In this document: positions 40,009 to 47,887 of the stretch, one piece after another
Layout: every line of letters begins with the position of its first letter
Numbering within the stretch: the stretch's first letter is position 1
Assembly: GCA_024330215.1 (NCBI GenBank)
Contig: JANDLU010000014.1
Span: forward strand, 1 to 55,558
Reading direction: 5' to 3'
DNA length: 55,558 bases
From: Candidatus Gaiellasilicea maunaloa
GTDB taxonomy: Bacteria; Actinomycetota; Thermoleophilia; Gaiellales; Gaiellaceae
Translations under genes and position numbers: made by a program
Notes under the pieces: model-generated
What the model was told of the DNA's origin: nothing
Database searches by the model: none
What the model saw: only the letters and a program-made list of their open reading frames with translations

Positions 40009-41153
40009 CCGAGCGCCCGCCGGTAGAGCTGCTCCTGTTCTGCGACGACCGACGCCCACGAGACCTCGCGCGCGACCTCTCGCCCACCTGCGCCGAGCCG
40101 CTTGCGCAGGCCGGGGTCGGCGAGCACGCGCACAATCGCTTCGCGGAGCGGCTCCACCTCGGGCGGAACGATCACCGCGGCACGCTCGCCGAGCAGCGCC
40201 GCGACCCCGCAGCGATCCGTGAGGACGACCGGCGTCCCGGCGGCGGCCGCCTCGGCGGCAACCATCCCGAAGCTCTCGTTCCGCGAGGGGAGCACGAAGA
40301 CGTCGGCTTCGCCGTAGAGCTCGCGCGGCTGCCGGTCGTCGAAGGGCGGGAGCAGATGGACACGGCCGGCGAGCTCAGGGCGGGCTCGCAGCGCCTCGAG
40401 GCGGGCGAAGGTGCCGTCGCCGTCGTCGGGGCCGACGATCGCGAGGTGGACGTCCAGGATCCCGGCGACAGCCTCGAGCAGCAGGTCGAGCCCCTTCTTG
40501 AAGCTGATCCGCCCGACGTTCAGGACGAGCGGCGCCTCGGGGCCGAGCCCGAGGCGAGCCCGGAGCGCGCTCCCGCGCTCCGTGTGCGGCGCGGGAAAGC
40601 CGTTCGGCCGCACGACGACGCGCGCAGGGGCGAGCCCCGCAGCGATCAGCTCGGCCCGCTCGAGCTCCGAGACGGCGAGCACGAGGGCTGCGCCTCGCGC
40701 CACCTTCTCCCCGACCATCCGGTCGAAGGCGCGCTTGAGCGGGACGTTGCGATAGCGCCTCACGTACATGTCGAGCGGCTCGAAGACGTACGGGATCGAG
40801 CACGCGTGGGCCCAGGCGGCGGTGAGCGTCGTGACGGCGTCGCGGTAGCCGAAGACGTGGACGACATCGGGCCGCGGTAGCGAGCGGAGGACGAGCGGCA
40901 GGCTCGGCGTGATCCCCATCCAGCGGTAGCGAAGCGGCGTCGCAAGCTCGTGGACGTGGACGCCAGCCTGGGTGCGAGTGTGTGTCCGCACCCGTTCCGC
41001 GGGCGGCTCGCCGATCGACCGCAGCGAGGTCGTGACCACGTCGACCCGATGCCCGCGCGCCGCCAGACCTTCCGTCAGCTCCCGCGCGACCCAGACCGGG
41101 CCGCCGAACGCGACAGCCGGCCAGTAAGTGGGGGTGGCGAAGAGCACGCGCAC
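40005..41153 (-). CDS. GT4-type glycosyltransferase
   Basis: The 382-residue protein has VLFATPTYWPAVAFGGPVWVARELTEGLAARGH at the start, VHVFGYRDAVTTL, VLNVGRISFKKGLDLLLEAV (~212) and VFVLPSRNESFGMVAAEAAAAGTPVVLTD (start ~283; E-x7-E). GTG 41153 has TAACGT 6 bases upstream. It is the first gene of the minus operon GT4-GT4-KpsS-like-HAD. It shares its promoter region with the divergent GT4 gene at 41179. Confidence 0.85.
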   Translation of the reverse strand: MRVLFATPTYWPAVAFGGPVWVARELTEGLAARGHRVDVVTTSLRSIGEPPAERVRTHTRTQAGVHVHELATPLRYRWMGITPSLPLVLRSLPRPDVVHVFGYRDAVTTLTAAWAHACSIPYVFEPLDMYVRRYRNVPLKRAFDRMVGEKVARGAALVLAVSELERAELIAAGLAPARVVVRPNGFPAPHTERGSALRARLGLGPEAPLVLNVGRISFKKGLDLLLEAVAGILDVHLAIVGPDDGDGTFARLEALRARPELAGRVHLLPPFDDRQPRELYGEADVFVLPSRNESFGMVAAEAAAAGTPVVLTDRCGVAALLGERAAVIVPPEVEPLREAIVRVLADPGLRKRLGAGGREVAREVSWASVVAEQEQLYRRALG

Positions 41154-41178
41154 GGCGAGACGTTAGCCTTGCCCGTCG
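41154..41178. promoter_or_regulatory. Overlapping divergent leaderless promoters
   Basis: Only 25 bases separate the two start codons. Minus box TAACGT (41165-41160) is 6 bases from GTG 41153; plus box TAGCCT (41164-41169) is 9 bases from ATG 41179. The two boxes share two bases, so the two operons cannot be initiated at once. Confidence 0.5.
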
Positions 41179-42390
41179 ATGGGAGCGAACCGCCGACCAC
41201 GTCTGCTCGTGCTCAATCAGTACTACTGGCCCGGCGTCGAAGCCACGGCGCATCTGCTCACCGAGCTCTGCGAGGCCCTCGCAGAGGACTACGACGTCCG
41301 CGTCGTCACCGGGATCCTCCACGGGCACGAGGAAGAGCCGCGGCGGGCCGTGCGCAACGGCGTCGAGATCGTCCGCGTGCCGTCGACCTCGTTCGAGCGC
41401 TCCAAGCTGGCCGCGCGCGCCACCAACTACGTCACCTATCTCAGCCGAGCGCTCGCCCAGGCGCTGCGAGGCGCGCGGCCGGACGTCGTCCTCTGCATGA
41501 CCGATCCGCCGATGGTCGGCGACATCGCGCTCGTCGTCGCTCGCCGCTTCCGCGCACCCCTGCTCGTGATCAGCGAGGACGTCTTCCCGGAGATCGCGCT
41601 CGAGCTGAAGCGACTCGAGAATCCGGTCCTGATCGGCCTCCTCCGCGGGCTCGTCGGCCTCTACCTGAAGCGCGCCGACGGAATCGTGGCGATCGGCGAG
41701 ACGATGCGGCTCCGGCTCGAGCAGAAGGGCGCGCGGCCGGAGCGGCTGACGGTGATCCCGAACTGGGTCGACACGTCCGCGATCACGCCGCAGCGGCGCG
41801 ACAACCCGTGGGCCCGGAAGCGGCGGCTCCGCAACGCGTTCGTCGTCATGCACTCAGGCAATGTCGGCCACGCCCAGAATCTCGACAGCCTGGTCCGCTC
41901 CGCCACCTTCCTGCGCGACCTCGACGATCTTCGGATCCTGATCGTCGGCTTCGGCGCCCGGCACGAGGAGCTCGTGGCGCTCGCGAAGCGGCTCGAGACC
42001 GATGCCGTCCACTTCCTCCCCTATCAACCGCGCGAAGCGTTGCCGCAGTCGCTCTCGAGCGCCGACGTCCACGTCGTCGGGCTCGGTAGCGGACTGTCGG
42101 GCTACGTCGTTCCGAGCCGGCTCTACGGGATCCTCTCGGCCGGCCGGCCGGTGATCGTGGCCGCCGATCCCGACAGCGAGACGGCCCAGGTCGTGCAGCG
42201 GGTGGGCTGCGGCGTCGTGATCCCACCGGGGCGGCCCGAGCTCCTCGCCGACGCGATCCGCGACTTCCGGGCGCGGCGAGACGAGCTGGACGAGCTGGGT
42301 GCCCGCGGGCGCGCCTACGTCGTCGAGGAGGCCGACCGCTCCGTCGCGATCGGCCGCTACCGCGTCCTCCTGGAGGAGCTCGTCGCGTGA
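41179..42390 (+). CDS. GT4-type glycosyltransferase (WcaI-like)
   Basis: The 403-residue protein has LLVLNQYYWPGVEATAHLLTELCEAL (~9-34), VLCMTDPPMVGDIAL, PLLVISEDVFPEIALELKRL, VMHSGNVGHAQNLDSLVRSA (~224) and SGYVVPSRLYGILSAGRPVIVAADPDSETAQ (start ~310), the pattern of WcaI/WbuB-like transferases, some of which use fucose or N-acetylfucosamine donors. It is coupled to the following GT2 gene by GTGA. Confidence 0.85.
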   Translation: MGANRRPRLLVLNQYYWPGVEATAHLLTELCEALAEDYDVRVVTGILHGHEEEPRRAVRNGVEIVRVPSTSFERSKLAARATNYVTYLSRALAQALRGARPDVVLCMTDPPMVGDIALVVARRFRAPLLVISEDVFPEIALELKRLENPVLIGLLRGLVGLYLKRADGIVAIGETMRLRLEQKGARPERLTVIPNWVDTSAITPQRRDNPWARKRRLRNAFVVMHSGNVGHAQNLDSLVRSATFLRDLDDLRILIVGFGARHEELVALAKRLETDAVHFLPYQPREALPQSLSSADVHVVGLGSGLSGYVVPSRLYGILSAGRPVIVAADPDSETAQVVQRVGCGVVIPPGRPELLADAIRDFRARRDELDELGARGRAYVVEEADRSVAIGRYRVLLEELVA

Positions 42391-43496
42391 TCGCCCTGAA
42401 GACGCTCTTCTGGCTCTCGGGCGGCGCGCTCGTCTGGACGCATGCCGCGTATCCGGCCGCGGCTTCTCTGCTCGCGCGGTTACGGCCGCGACGTGTGCGG
42501 GCCGCAGCGATCGAGCCGACCGTGACCGTGATCGTCGCCGCCTACAACGAGGAGGCGATGATCGAGCGCCGGCTGGAGAATCTGCTCGCGCTCGACTACC
42601 CGGCCGAGAAGCTCGAGCTCGTCGTCGCCTCGGATGCCTCGAGCGACCGCACGCACGAGCTCGTCGCGCGATTCGCGCCGCGCGTCAAGCTGATCGTGAA
42701 CGAGCGCGGCGGCAAGGTCGCCGCCCAGAACCGCGCCGTCCGGGAGACGGAGAGCGAGATCGTCGCCTTCTCCGACGCGAACGCGACGTGGGCGCCGGAC
42801 GCGCTTCGGCTGCTCGTGCGCAACTTCGCCGATCCGCAGATCGCCTACGCCTGCGGCCGGCTCGTGCTCGAGACCGCCGAGGGCTCGAACCGCGAGGGCC
42901 TCTACTGGCGCTACGAGCTGCACCAGCGTGCCGCCGAGTCGCGGCTCGGCTCGATCACCGGCGGGAACGGCTCGATCTACGCGGTCCGTCGCTCGGACTA
43001 CATAGAGGTCGACCCGAAGTGGGGCCACGACCTCTCGCTGCCGTACCGGATGGTGCAGGCGGGGCGGCGCGCCATCTACGAGCCGGCCGCGCGCGCCTTC
43101 GAGAAGCCGACGCCGACGAACGAGACGGAGTACCGGCGGAAGGTGCGGATGTTCGAGCACTGCTGGGAGATCGCACTGCGCGGCTCGATGCTCCGGCGCC
43201 TGCCGCCCAGCTACTTCGTCGCGGTGCTCTCGCACCGAGTGCTTCGCTACGGGAGCGGGATCCTCCATGTGGTGCTGCTGGGGACGTCGGTCGCGCTCGT
43301 CCGCGAGGGCTGGCTCTACCAGCTCGCGCTCGCCGGCCAGCTTCTGCTGCTCGCAGCCGCCGCGGTGGGCGTCGGGATCGCGCGCTACTACGTCCTCGTC
43401 ACCTGGGCGACGCTCGTCGCGCTCGCGAACTACCTCCGCCGCGGCGTCCCCGCGACGTGGACGCCGCCGCGGAGGAAGGAGACACGGCCCGGATAG
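42387..43496 (+). CDS. Membrane-anchored GT2 glycosyltransferase
   Basis: The 369-residue protein has an N-terminal membrane helix (~3-32), the GT-A core VTVIVAAYNEEAMIERRLENLLALDYP (start ~45), VVASDASSDRTHELV, IVAFSDANATWAPDALRLLV (DxD-like SDAN ~127) and two or three C-terminal membrane helices (~285-350). SITGGNGSIYAVRRSDY matches the acceptor loop of processive-type GT2 enzymes. It starts at GTG 42387. It probably extends a lipid-linked chain on the cytoplasmic face. Confidence 0.85.
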   Translation: MIALKTLFWLSGGALVWTHAAYPAAASLLARLRPRRVRAAAIEPTVTVIVAAYNEEAMIERRLENLLALDYPAEKLELVVASDASSDRTHELVARFAPRVKLIVNERGGKVAAQNRAVRETESEIVAFSDANATWAPDALRLLVRNFADPQIAYACGRLVLETAEGSNREGLYWRYELHQRAAESRLGSITGGNGSIYAVRRSDYIEVDPKWGHDLSLPYRMVQAGRRAIYEPAARAFEKPTPTNETEYRRKVRMFEHCWEIALRGSMLRRLPPSYFVAVLSHRVLRYGSGILHVVLLGTSVALVREGWLYQLALAGQLLLLAAAAVGVGIARYYVLVTWATLVALANYLRRGVPATWTPPRRKETRPG

Positions 43497-43535
43497 CGGA
43501 TATCCAATGAGTCTCCTTGCGGATATACTGGTGCT
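43496..43535 (+). promoter_or_regulatory. Promoter/operator of the first VapBC module
   Basis: TATACT (43524-43529) is 6 bases before GTG 43536. GCGGATAT is repeated at 43496-43503 and 43519-43526. ATATCC (43500-43505) and GGATAT (43521-43526) form an inverted repeat with a 15-base spacer that overlaps the -10 box, as expected for an autoregulating antitoxin. The first GCGGATAT covers the stop of the GT2 gene. Confidence 0.55.
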
Positions 43536-43781
43536 GTGAAGACCTCGATCGACATCGACCGAGAGGCCGCCAACGAAGCAGCCGCGCTGCTGGGCACAAC
43601 CACGCTGAAGGACACAGTCGACGCGGCCCTGCGGGAGGTCGTGAGCGCGGAACTCCGCCGTCAGCTCGCCGAGGACGTCCTCGCGGGCCTGCTGTCGGTG
43701 CCGACTCCCGAGGAAGCAGCCCGGGCGAAGTTACCGAAGGTGCCGTTCGATGCTCCGCTCGAGCGTGACCTCGTCGAGTGA
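43536..43781 (+). CDS. vapB: VapB-type antitoxin
   Basis: The 81-residue protein has the short ribbon-helix-helix pattern: MKTSIDIDREAANEAAALLGTTTLKDTVDAALREVV (first ~36 residues), then a charged toxin-binding tail. Start GTG 43536 is supported by TATACT 6 bases upstream. It overlaps the toxin gene by ATGA-type coupling (start GTG 43778). Confidence 0.8.
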   Translation: MKTSIDIDREAANEAAALLGTTTLKDTVDAALREVVSAELRRQLAEDVLAGLLSVPTPEEAARAKLPKVPFDAPLERDLVE

Positions 43782-44176
43782 AGCTGGTCGTCGCAGACAC
43801 GAGTGTCTGGGCGCGCGAGCGCCAGGCGAGAGTAGCTTCACTGCTCAGCGCCGCAATCCAAGCCAACCTGGTCGCCACTACGGTCCCGCTCACGCTGGAG
43901 CTCTTGCGTTCGTCGAGGAGCGCCGCCGGTCTCGTTTTCGACGCTGCCCGATATGACGAGCTGCGTCAGATCGAGATCTCGGCAACAATCGCGCGCCGTG
44001 CCCGTGAGATTCAGCGGTTGCTCTCGTGGCGCGGCTACCACCGTGGCCCGTCCGCGGTCGATCTTCTAGCTGCCGCCGCCGCCGAGTCGGTCGATGCCGA
44101 ACTCTGGCACTGCGACCGCCACTTCGAGCTGATCGCCGAGGTCACCGGCCAGCCGATGCGGCGCGTCGGCACGTGA
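43778..44176 (+). CDS. vapC: VapC-type PIN-domain ribonuclease toxin
   Basis: The 132-residue protein has the PIN-domain acidic residues: VVADTSVWA (Asp ~6), a conserved Glu in TLELLRSS (~41), Asp in SAVDLLAAAAAE (~93) and Asp in HCDRHFELIAE (~113). It is expected to cleave RNA when released from the antitoxin encoded just upstream. The module is inserted between a GT2 gene and the phosphoglycosyl transferase, so it splits a glycan operon. Confidence 0.85.
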   Translation: MKLVVADTSVWARERQARVASLLSAAIQANLVATTVPLTLELLRSSRSAAGLVFDAARYDELRQIEISATIARRAREIQRLLSWRGYHRGPSAVDLLAAAAAESVDAELWHCDRHFELIAEVTGQPMRRVGT

Positions 44177-44185
44177 GCTCCGCGG

Positions 44186-44788
44186 ATGAATAGGGCGCTC
44201 GACATCGCGCTCGCCGGCACGGGCCTCGTGCTTGCGAGCCCGCTTCTCGCCGCCTCCGCGCTCGCCGTCAAGCTCGACGACCGCGGCCCCGTCCTCTACA
44301 GGCAGGCCCGCGTCGGCCGCCGGGGCGCCGACTTCGAGCTGCTGAAGCTGAGAACGATGATCGTCGGCGCCGAGCGTCAGGGCGCCGGCTTCGCGGTTGC
44401 GGCAGGCGACTCCCGGATCACCCGGATCGGCCGCTTCCTGCGCCGCACCTCGCTCGACGAGCTGCCGCAGCTCTGGAACGTCGTCCGCGGCGAGATGAGC
44501 CTGATCGGCCCGCGCCCGACCCTCCGCTACCAGGTGGAGCAATACGACGAGCGACAGCGCCGCCGGCTCGAGATCCGGCCCGGAATCACCGGCTGGGCCC
44601 AGATCCACGGCCGCGCCACCCTCCCCTGGGAGGAGCGGATCGAGCTCGACCTCTGGTACGTCGACCACCGAAGCTGGAAGACCGACCTTTTGATCCTGCT
44701 CCGCACGCCCCTCGCCCTGCTCGGCGGCACCTACAAGGGCGAGACCGGCGGCTGGCGACCTCCAAGCGAGCCTAGCGCCAAGGATTGA
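44186..44788 (+). CDS. Phosphoglycosyl transferase (PglC/WcaJ-type priming enzyme)
   Basis: The 200-residue monotopic enzyme has an N-terminal re-entrant hydrophobic segment ([26 protein letters not shown]), [25 protein letters not shown] (start ~34), [23 protein letters not shown] (~90-112; catalytic Asp-Glu pair) and [27 protein letters not shown] (start ~133). It should transfer a phospho-sugar to polyprenol phosphate and start the repeat unit. There is no promoter box close by. Its last 17 bases overlap the antisense VapC gene. Confidence 0.9.
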   Translation: MNRALDIALAGTGLVLASPLLAASALAVKLDDRGPVLYRQARVGRRGADFELLKLRTMIVGAERQGAGFAVAAGDSRITRIGRFLRRTSLDELPQLWNVVRGEMSLIGPRPTLRYQVEQYDERQRRRLEIRPGITGWAQIHGRATLPWEERIELDLWYVDHRSWKTDLLILLRTPLALLGGTYKGETGGWRPPSEPSAKD

Positions 44789-45182
44789 GGGTGGGAGCAC
44801 CGCTTGCTGCGAGCATTGCCTCATCTCTCGTAACGAGCGTCAGCTCGTGCTCGAGCGCTGACGCGGCCAGCAGGCCGTCGATCACCGGCAGCGGTTGGAC
44901 CGCATTGAGCCGGCCCCAGCGCTCGGCGATCGGGGCAGAGACGGCGAGGATCCTGTCGGCGAACTCGTTCTTCAGCGTTGCCAGCCAGCCGTCGAAGAGC
45001 TCCGCCTGCGTCGCGTCGCCGCGGTTGCGGAGTCGCTCGACGCCTTGCCGAATCTCGCCGAGAACGAGGACGCTCAGGTAGAGGTCACGGGACTCGGCGG
45101 CCGCGAACCAGTCCGCGAGACCCGGATTCGGGCTCCGCTTTCGGATCTCGGACACGACGTTCGTGTCGAGGAGGTAGCTCAA
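44772..45182 (-). CDS. vapC: VapC-type PIN-domain toxin (second module)
   Basis: The 136-residue protein has SYLLDTNVVSEIRKRSPNP (Asp ~6), LVLGEIRQGVERL (Glu ~43), PVIDGLLAASALEHELTLVTRDEAM (Asp ~101 and ~118), a typical VapC PIN domain of the FitB-like type. The start is TTG 45182, overlapping the antitoxin stop (TTGA). The 3' end overlaps the phosphoglycosyl transferase gene by 17 bases. Confidence 0.85.
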   Translation of the reverse strand: MSYLLDTNVVSEIRKRSPNPGLADWFAAAESRDLYLSVLVLGEIRQGVERLRNRGDATQAELFDGWLATLKNEFADRILAVSAPIAERWGRLNAVQPLPVIDGLLAASALEHELTLVTRDEAMLAASGAPTLNPWR

Positions 45183-45424
45183 AGGTCGATCGAGCGAGCG
45201 GGTCGGCGGTCGCGCTCAATCTCGAGCAGATCGAGATCCGGCGCCTGGAGCAAGAAGCGCTTGAACGCGCCGTGATCGGAGCGCAGCCGTTCATACTCCG
45301 CGGCGGCGACTACGACGGCGACATCCTTCCCGTTGCGCGTTACGACCTGCGGCCCTTCGTCTCGAGCACGATCGACCAGACGGCTGAACTGCTGCTTCGC
45401 CTCGTGGAGTTTCCAGCGTGCCAC
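45179..45424 (-). CDS. Phd/YefM-type antitoxin (second module)
   Basis: The 81-residue protein starts VARWKLHEAKQQFSRLVDRARDEGPQ, the hallmark N-terminus of Phd/YefM antitoxins, followed by VVTRNGKDVAVVVAAAEYERL. The start GTG 45424 was chosen because GGAGG lies 4 bases before it; the open frame further upstream is not homologous. The C-terminal tail is charged. Confidence 0.85.
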   Translation of the reverse strand: MARWKLHEAKQQFSRLVDRARDEGPQVVTRNGKDVAVVVAAAEYERLRSDHGAFKRFLLQAPDLDLLEIERDRRPARSIDL

Positions 45425-45442
45425 CGAGCCTCCGATCAAGCT

Positions 45443-45457
45443 TGTCCAAGTTGGACA
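45443..45457. promoter_or_regulatory. Perfect palindrome, probable operator of the second toxin-antitoxin module
   Basis: TGTCCAA-G-TTGGACA is a perfect inverted repeat 18 bases upstream of the antitoxin GTG. It lies between the antitoxin start and the divergent ATP-grasp gene, and could be bound by the Phd-like protein. Confidence 0.6.
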
Positions 45458-45482
45458 GATCGTACAGGAATCCAGGTCGGGA

Positions 45483-45488
45483 TACCCT
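45483..45488 (+). promoter_or_regulatory. -10 box that fixes the ATP-grasp start
   Basis: TACCCT is 6 bases before GTG 45495, matching the leaderless pattern and supporting this start over upstream in-frame codons. Confidence 0.5.
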
Positions 45489-45494
45489 CTCCGC

Positions 45495-46502
45495 GTGACG
45501 GCGGTCCTCTTCACGTGCGCCGGCCAGCGCGTCGACATCGTCTCCGCCTTCGGGCGGGCGGGAGCGACCACGGTCGCGACCGACCTCGACCCGCTCGCGC
45601 CCGCGCTCTGGCACGCGGATCATTACGAGCTCGTGCCGCGGATCGACGACGACGGCTACGTGCCCGCGCTCGCCGAGCTCGTCGAGGAGTACGACGTGAA
45701 GCTGATCGTCCCGCTCACCGACCTCGACCAGCTCCTGCTCGCGCGCTCGCGGGACGCGCTCGCGCCGGCCCTCGCCCTCGTGCCCGAGCCGGAGGTCTGC
45801 GAGACGATGGGCGACAAGTACCTCGCCCACGTCTTCTTCGAAAACCACGGAATCGCGAGCCCGCGGAGCTGGCTCCCCGAGGATGTCTCGGACGACGCCC
45901 GCTATCCGCTGCTCGTCAAGGTGCGCGAGGGCTTCGGCTCGCGCCACATCTATCGCGCGCACGACCGCGCCGAGCTGGACTTCTTCCTCGGCTACACGAC
46001 CGTCGCCTCGTTCGTGCAGGAGTGCTGCCGCGGCGAGGAGTTCTCGGTCGACCTCTTCTGCGATCTCGAGAGCCGCTGCCTGAACGCGATCCCGCGAACG
46101 ATGATCCAGTCCAAGGGCGGCGAGTCGATCAAGGGCACGACGATCCAGGATGGGGAGCTGATCGCGCACGCGGCGCACGTCGCCGAGACCGCCGGAATCG
46201 TGGGGCCGGCGAACGTGCAGTGCTTCCGCGAGCCGGACGGGTCGCTCCCCGTCACCGACGTCAACCCTCGCTTCGGCGGCGGCTTTCCGCTCCCGCTCGC
46301 TGCGGGCAGCCGCTACCCCGAGCTTGCGCTTCGGCTCGCCGAGGGCGAGCGCCCCGAGCCTCGCCTGGGCGAGTTTCGCGCCGGGGTCGTGATGACGCGC
46401 TTCTTCTCTCACCTGTGTCTGACCTCCGGGCCCAGCGGTAGCCTGGAGCCGTTCGCCGAAGAGCTCCCAGAGCCCATCGCCAGCGAGCCCGGCGAGGCGT
46501 GA
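45495..46502 (+). CDS. ATP-grasp enzyme (carbamoyl-phosphate-synthase-like)
   Basis: The 335-residue protein has a Rossmann-like preATP domain (AVLFTCAGQRVDIVSAF, ATDLDPLAPALWHADHYELVP), then LIVPLTDLDQLLLA, METMGDKYLAHVFFENHGIASPRSW-type ATP-grasp entry (from VCETMGDKYLAHVF ~103), PLLVKVREGFGSRHIYRAHD (~139) and NVQCFREPDGSLPVTDVNPRFGGGFPL (metal-binding Glu/Asn pattern; start ~239). Such enzymes join a carboxylate to an amine or other nucleophile and occur in glycan loci. The substrate is unknown; an amino-acid or acyl amide on a sugar is plausible. Confidence 0.8.
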   Translation: MTAVLFTCAGQRVDIVSAFGRAGATTVATDLDPLAPALWHADHYELVPRIDDDGYVPALAELVEEYDVKLIVPLTDLDQLLLARSRDALAPALALVPEPEVCETMGDKYLAHVFFENHGIASPRSWLPEDVSDDARYPLLVKVREGFGSRHIYRAHDRAELDFFLGYTTVASFVQECCRGEEFSVDLFCDLESRCLNAIPRTMIQSKGGESIKGTTIQDGELIAHAAHVAETAGIVGPANVQCFREPDGSLPVTDVNPRFGGGFPLPLAAGSRYPELALRLAEGERPEPRLGEFRAGVVMTRFFSHLCLTSGPSGSLEPFAEELPEPIASEPGEA

Positions 46503-47887
46503 TCCGCCTTCTCGCTGCAGCCGTGGCCCTCATGGCCCTCGTCTCGGCGTGCTCTGTGCTGCCAACGAGCGTCAACGACGACTCCGAGACTCTAAAGCCC
46601 GGGCCGGCGGCGCAGAAGCCGACCCGGACGAAGGTGCTCGTCACCGTGGTCGACGGCGATACGCACAAGCGCGTCACAGGCGCCCGCGTCGTGATCGGGA
46701 AGCGCTCCGACTACGCGAACGCGCGCGGCCTCGCCGCCGTCCGGATCAAGCATCGAACTGCGCTCGAGGTCCGGATCTCGAAGCCCGGCTACGCGACGCG
46801 AACGGTCCGAATGCCGTTCCGGCAGCGGCGCGAGGTGACGGTCCGACTCTACCGCGACTCGCTCCAGTGGACGATGTTCGGGGCCAACGCGCAGCGCACG
46901 GGCTCCCACACCGGGATCTCGATCAAACCGCCGTTCAAGGTGGTCTGGTCGCGCGGGCTCGGCTCGTTGATCGAGTTCCCGGCCGTCGTCTACGAGGGCG
47001 TCGCCTATATCGGGAACTACGAAGGGACGATCTACGCGGTCTCGATGCGCGACGGGAAGGTCGTCTGGCGCTACGACCCGCCCGGCGGCAAGATGGCCTC
47101 CTCGCCGGCCGTCTCGGCCGCGAGCGTCGTCGTACATGGGATGGACGGGATCGTGCGGGTCCTCGACCGGCGCAACGGGCGCCTCCGCTGGTCCTACCGG
47201 ATCGCCTCGCCGATCGAGTCCTCGCCGGTGATCGCGAACGGGATCGACTACTTCGGCGCCTGGAACGGGCGGATCTACGCGCTCGACCTGAAGCGGCGCA
47301 AGCTGCGCTGGAGCCAGTCGCTGGGCACCAAGATCACCTCGAGTGCCTCGCTCGCTGGCAAGACGCTCTACATCGGCAACTACGCCGGCCGGCTGATCGC
47401 GCTATCGACCGCGTCCGGAAAGGTCAGGTTCACCCGCTCGGTCAACGGCCGGATCTACGGCACGCCCGCGGTCGCCGGGGGTCGCGTCTTCGTCCCCTCC
47501 TCGACCGGTGGCAGTCTGACCGCGTTCACGACGAGCGGCCGCTACCTCTGGCGCGTCTCGACCGGAGCGTACGTCTACTCGACACCGGCGGTCTGGGCGG
47601 GACGGGTCTTCTTCGGCTCCTACAACGGCCGCTTCTACAGCGTGGCTGCGAGCTCCGGCCGCGTGCTCTGGTCGATCGGAGCGGGCGGACCGGTCTCCGG
47701 CGCCGCTGTCGTCGTGGCGGGCGTCGCCTACGCGGGGAGCACGGACGGCTCGATCACCGGCGTGGACGCGAAGAGCGGTCGCGTCGTCCTCCGCTTTCCC
47801 CACGGGGAGTACGTGCCGGTCTCGGGGAACGGGAAGCGGCTGCTGCTGCACGGCTACTCGCGGATCTGGGCGGTCGAGGAGCGGTGA
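46499..47887 (+). CDS. Lipoprotein with a beta-propeller (PQQ-like repeats)
   Basis: The 462-residue protein has a signal peptide with lipobox LVSAC (~14-18), a small beta domain (KVLVTVVDGDTHKRVTGARVVIG..., ~45-120) like carboxypeptidase regulatory domains, and then about seven PQQ-type blades with recurring YxGNYxGxIYA/S...G...W motifs (from QWTMFGANAQRTGSHTG ~123). It should be surface or cell-wall exposed. It overlaps the ATP-grasp gene (GTGA) and the second propeller gene (GTGA). The role is unknown; a scaffold or sensor at the cell wall is inference. Confidence 0.8.
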   Translation: MIRLLAAAVALMALVSACSVLPTSVNDDSETLKPGPAAQKPTRTKVLVTVVDGDTHKRVTGARVVIGKRSDYANARGLAAVRIKHRTALEVRISKPGYATRTVRMPFRQRREVTVRLYRDSLQWTMFGANAQRTGSHTGISIKPPFKVVWSRGLGSLIEFPAVVYEGVAYIGNYEGTIYAVSMRDGKVVWRYDPPGGKMASSPAVSAASVVVHGMDGIVRVLDRRNGRLRWSYRIASPIESSPVIANGIDYFGAWNGRIYALDLKRRKLRWSQSLGTKITSSASLAGKTLYIGNYAGRLIALSTASGKVRFTRSVNGRIYGTPAVAGGRVFVPSSTGGSLTAFTTSGRYLWRVSTGAYVYSTPAVWAGRVFFGSYNGRFYSVAASSGRVLWSIGAGGPVSGAAVVVAGVAYAGSTDGSITGVDAKSGRVVLRFPHGEYVPVSGNGKRLLLHGYSRIWAVEER

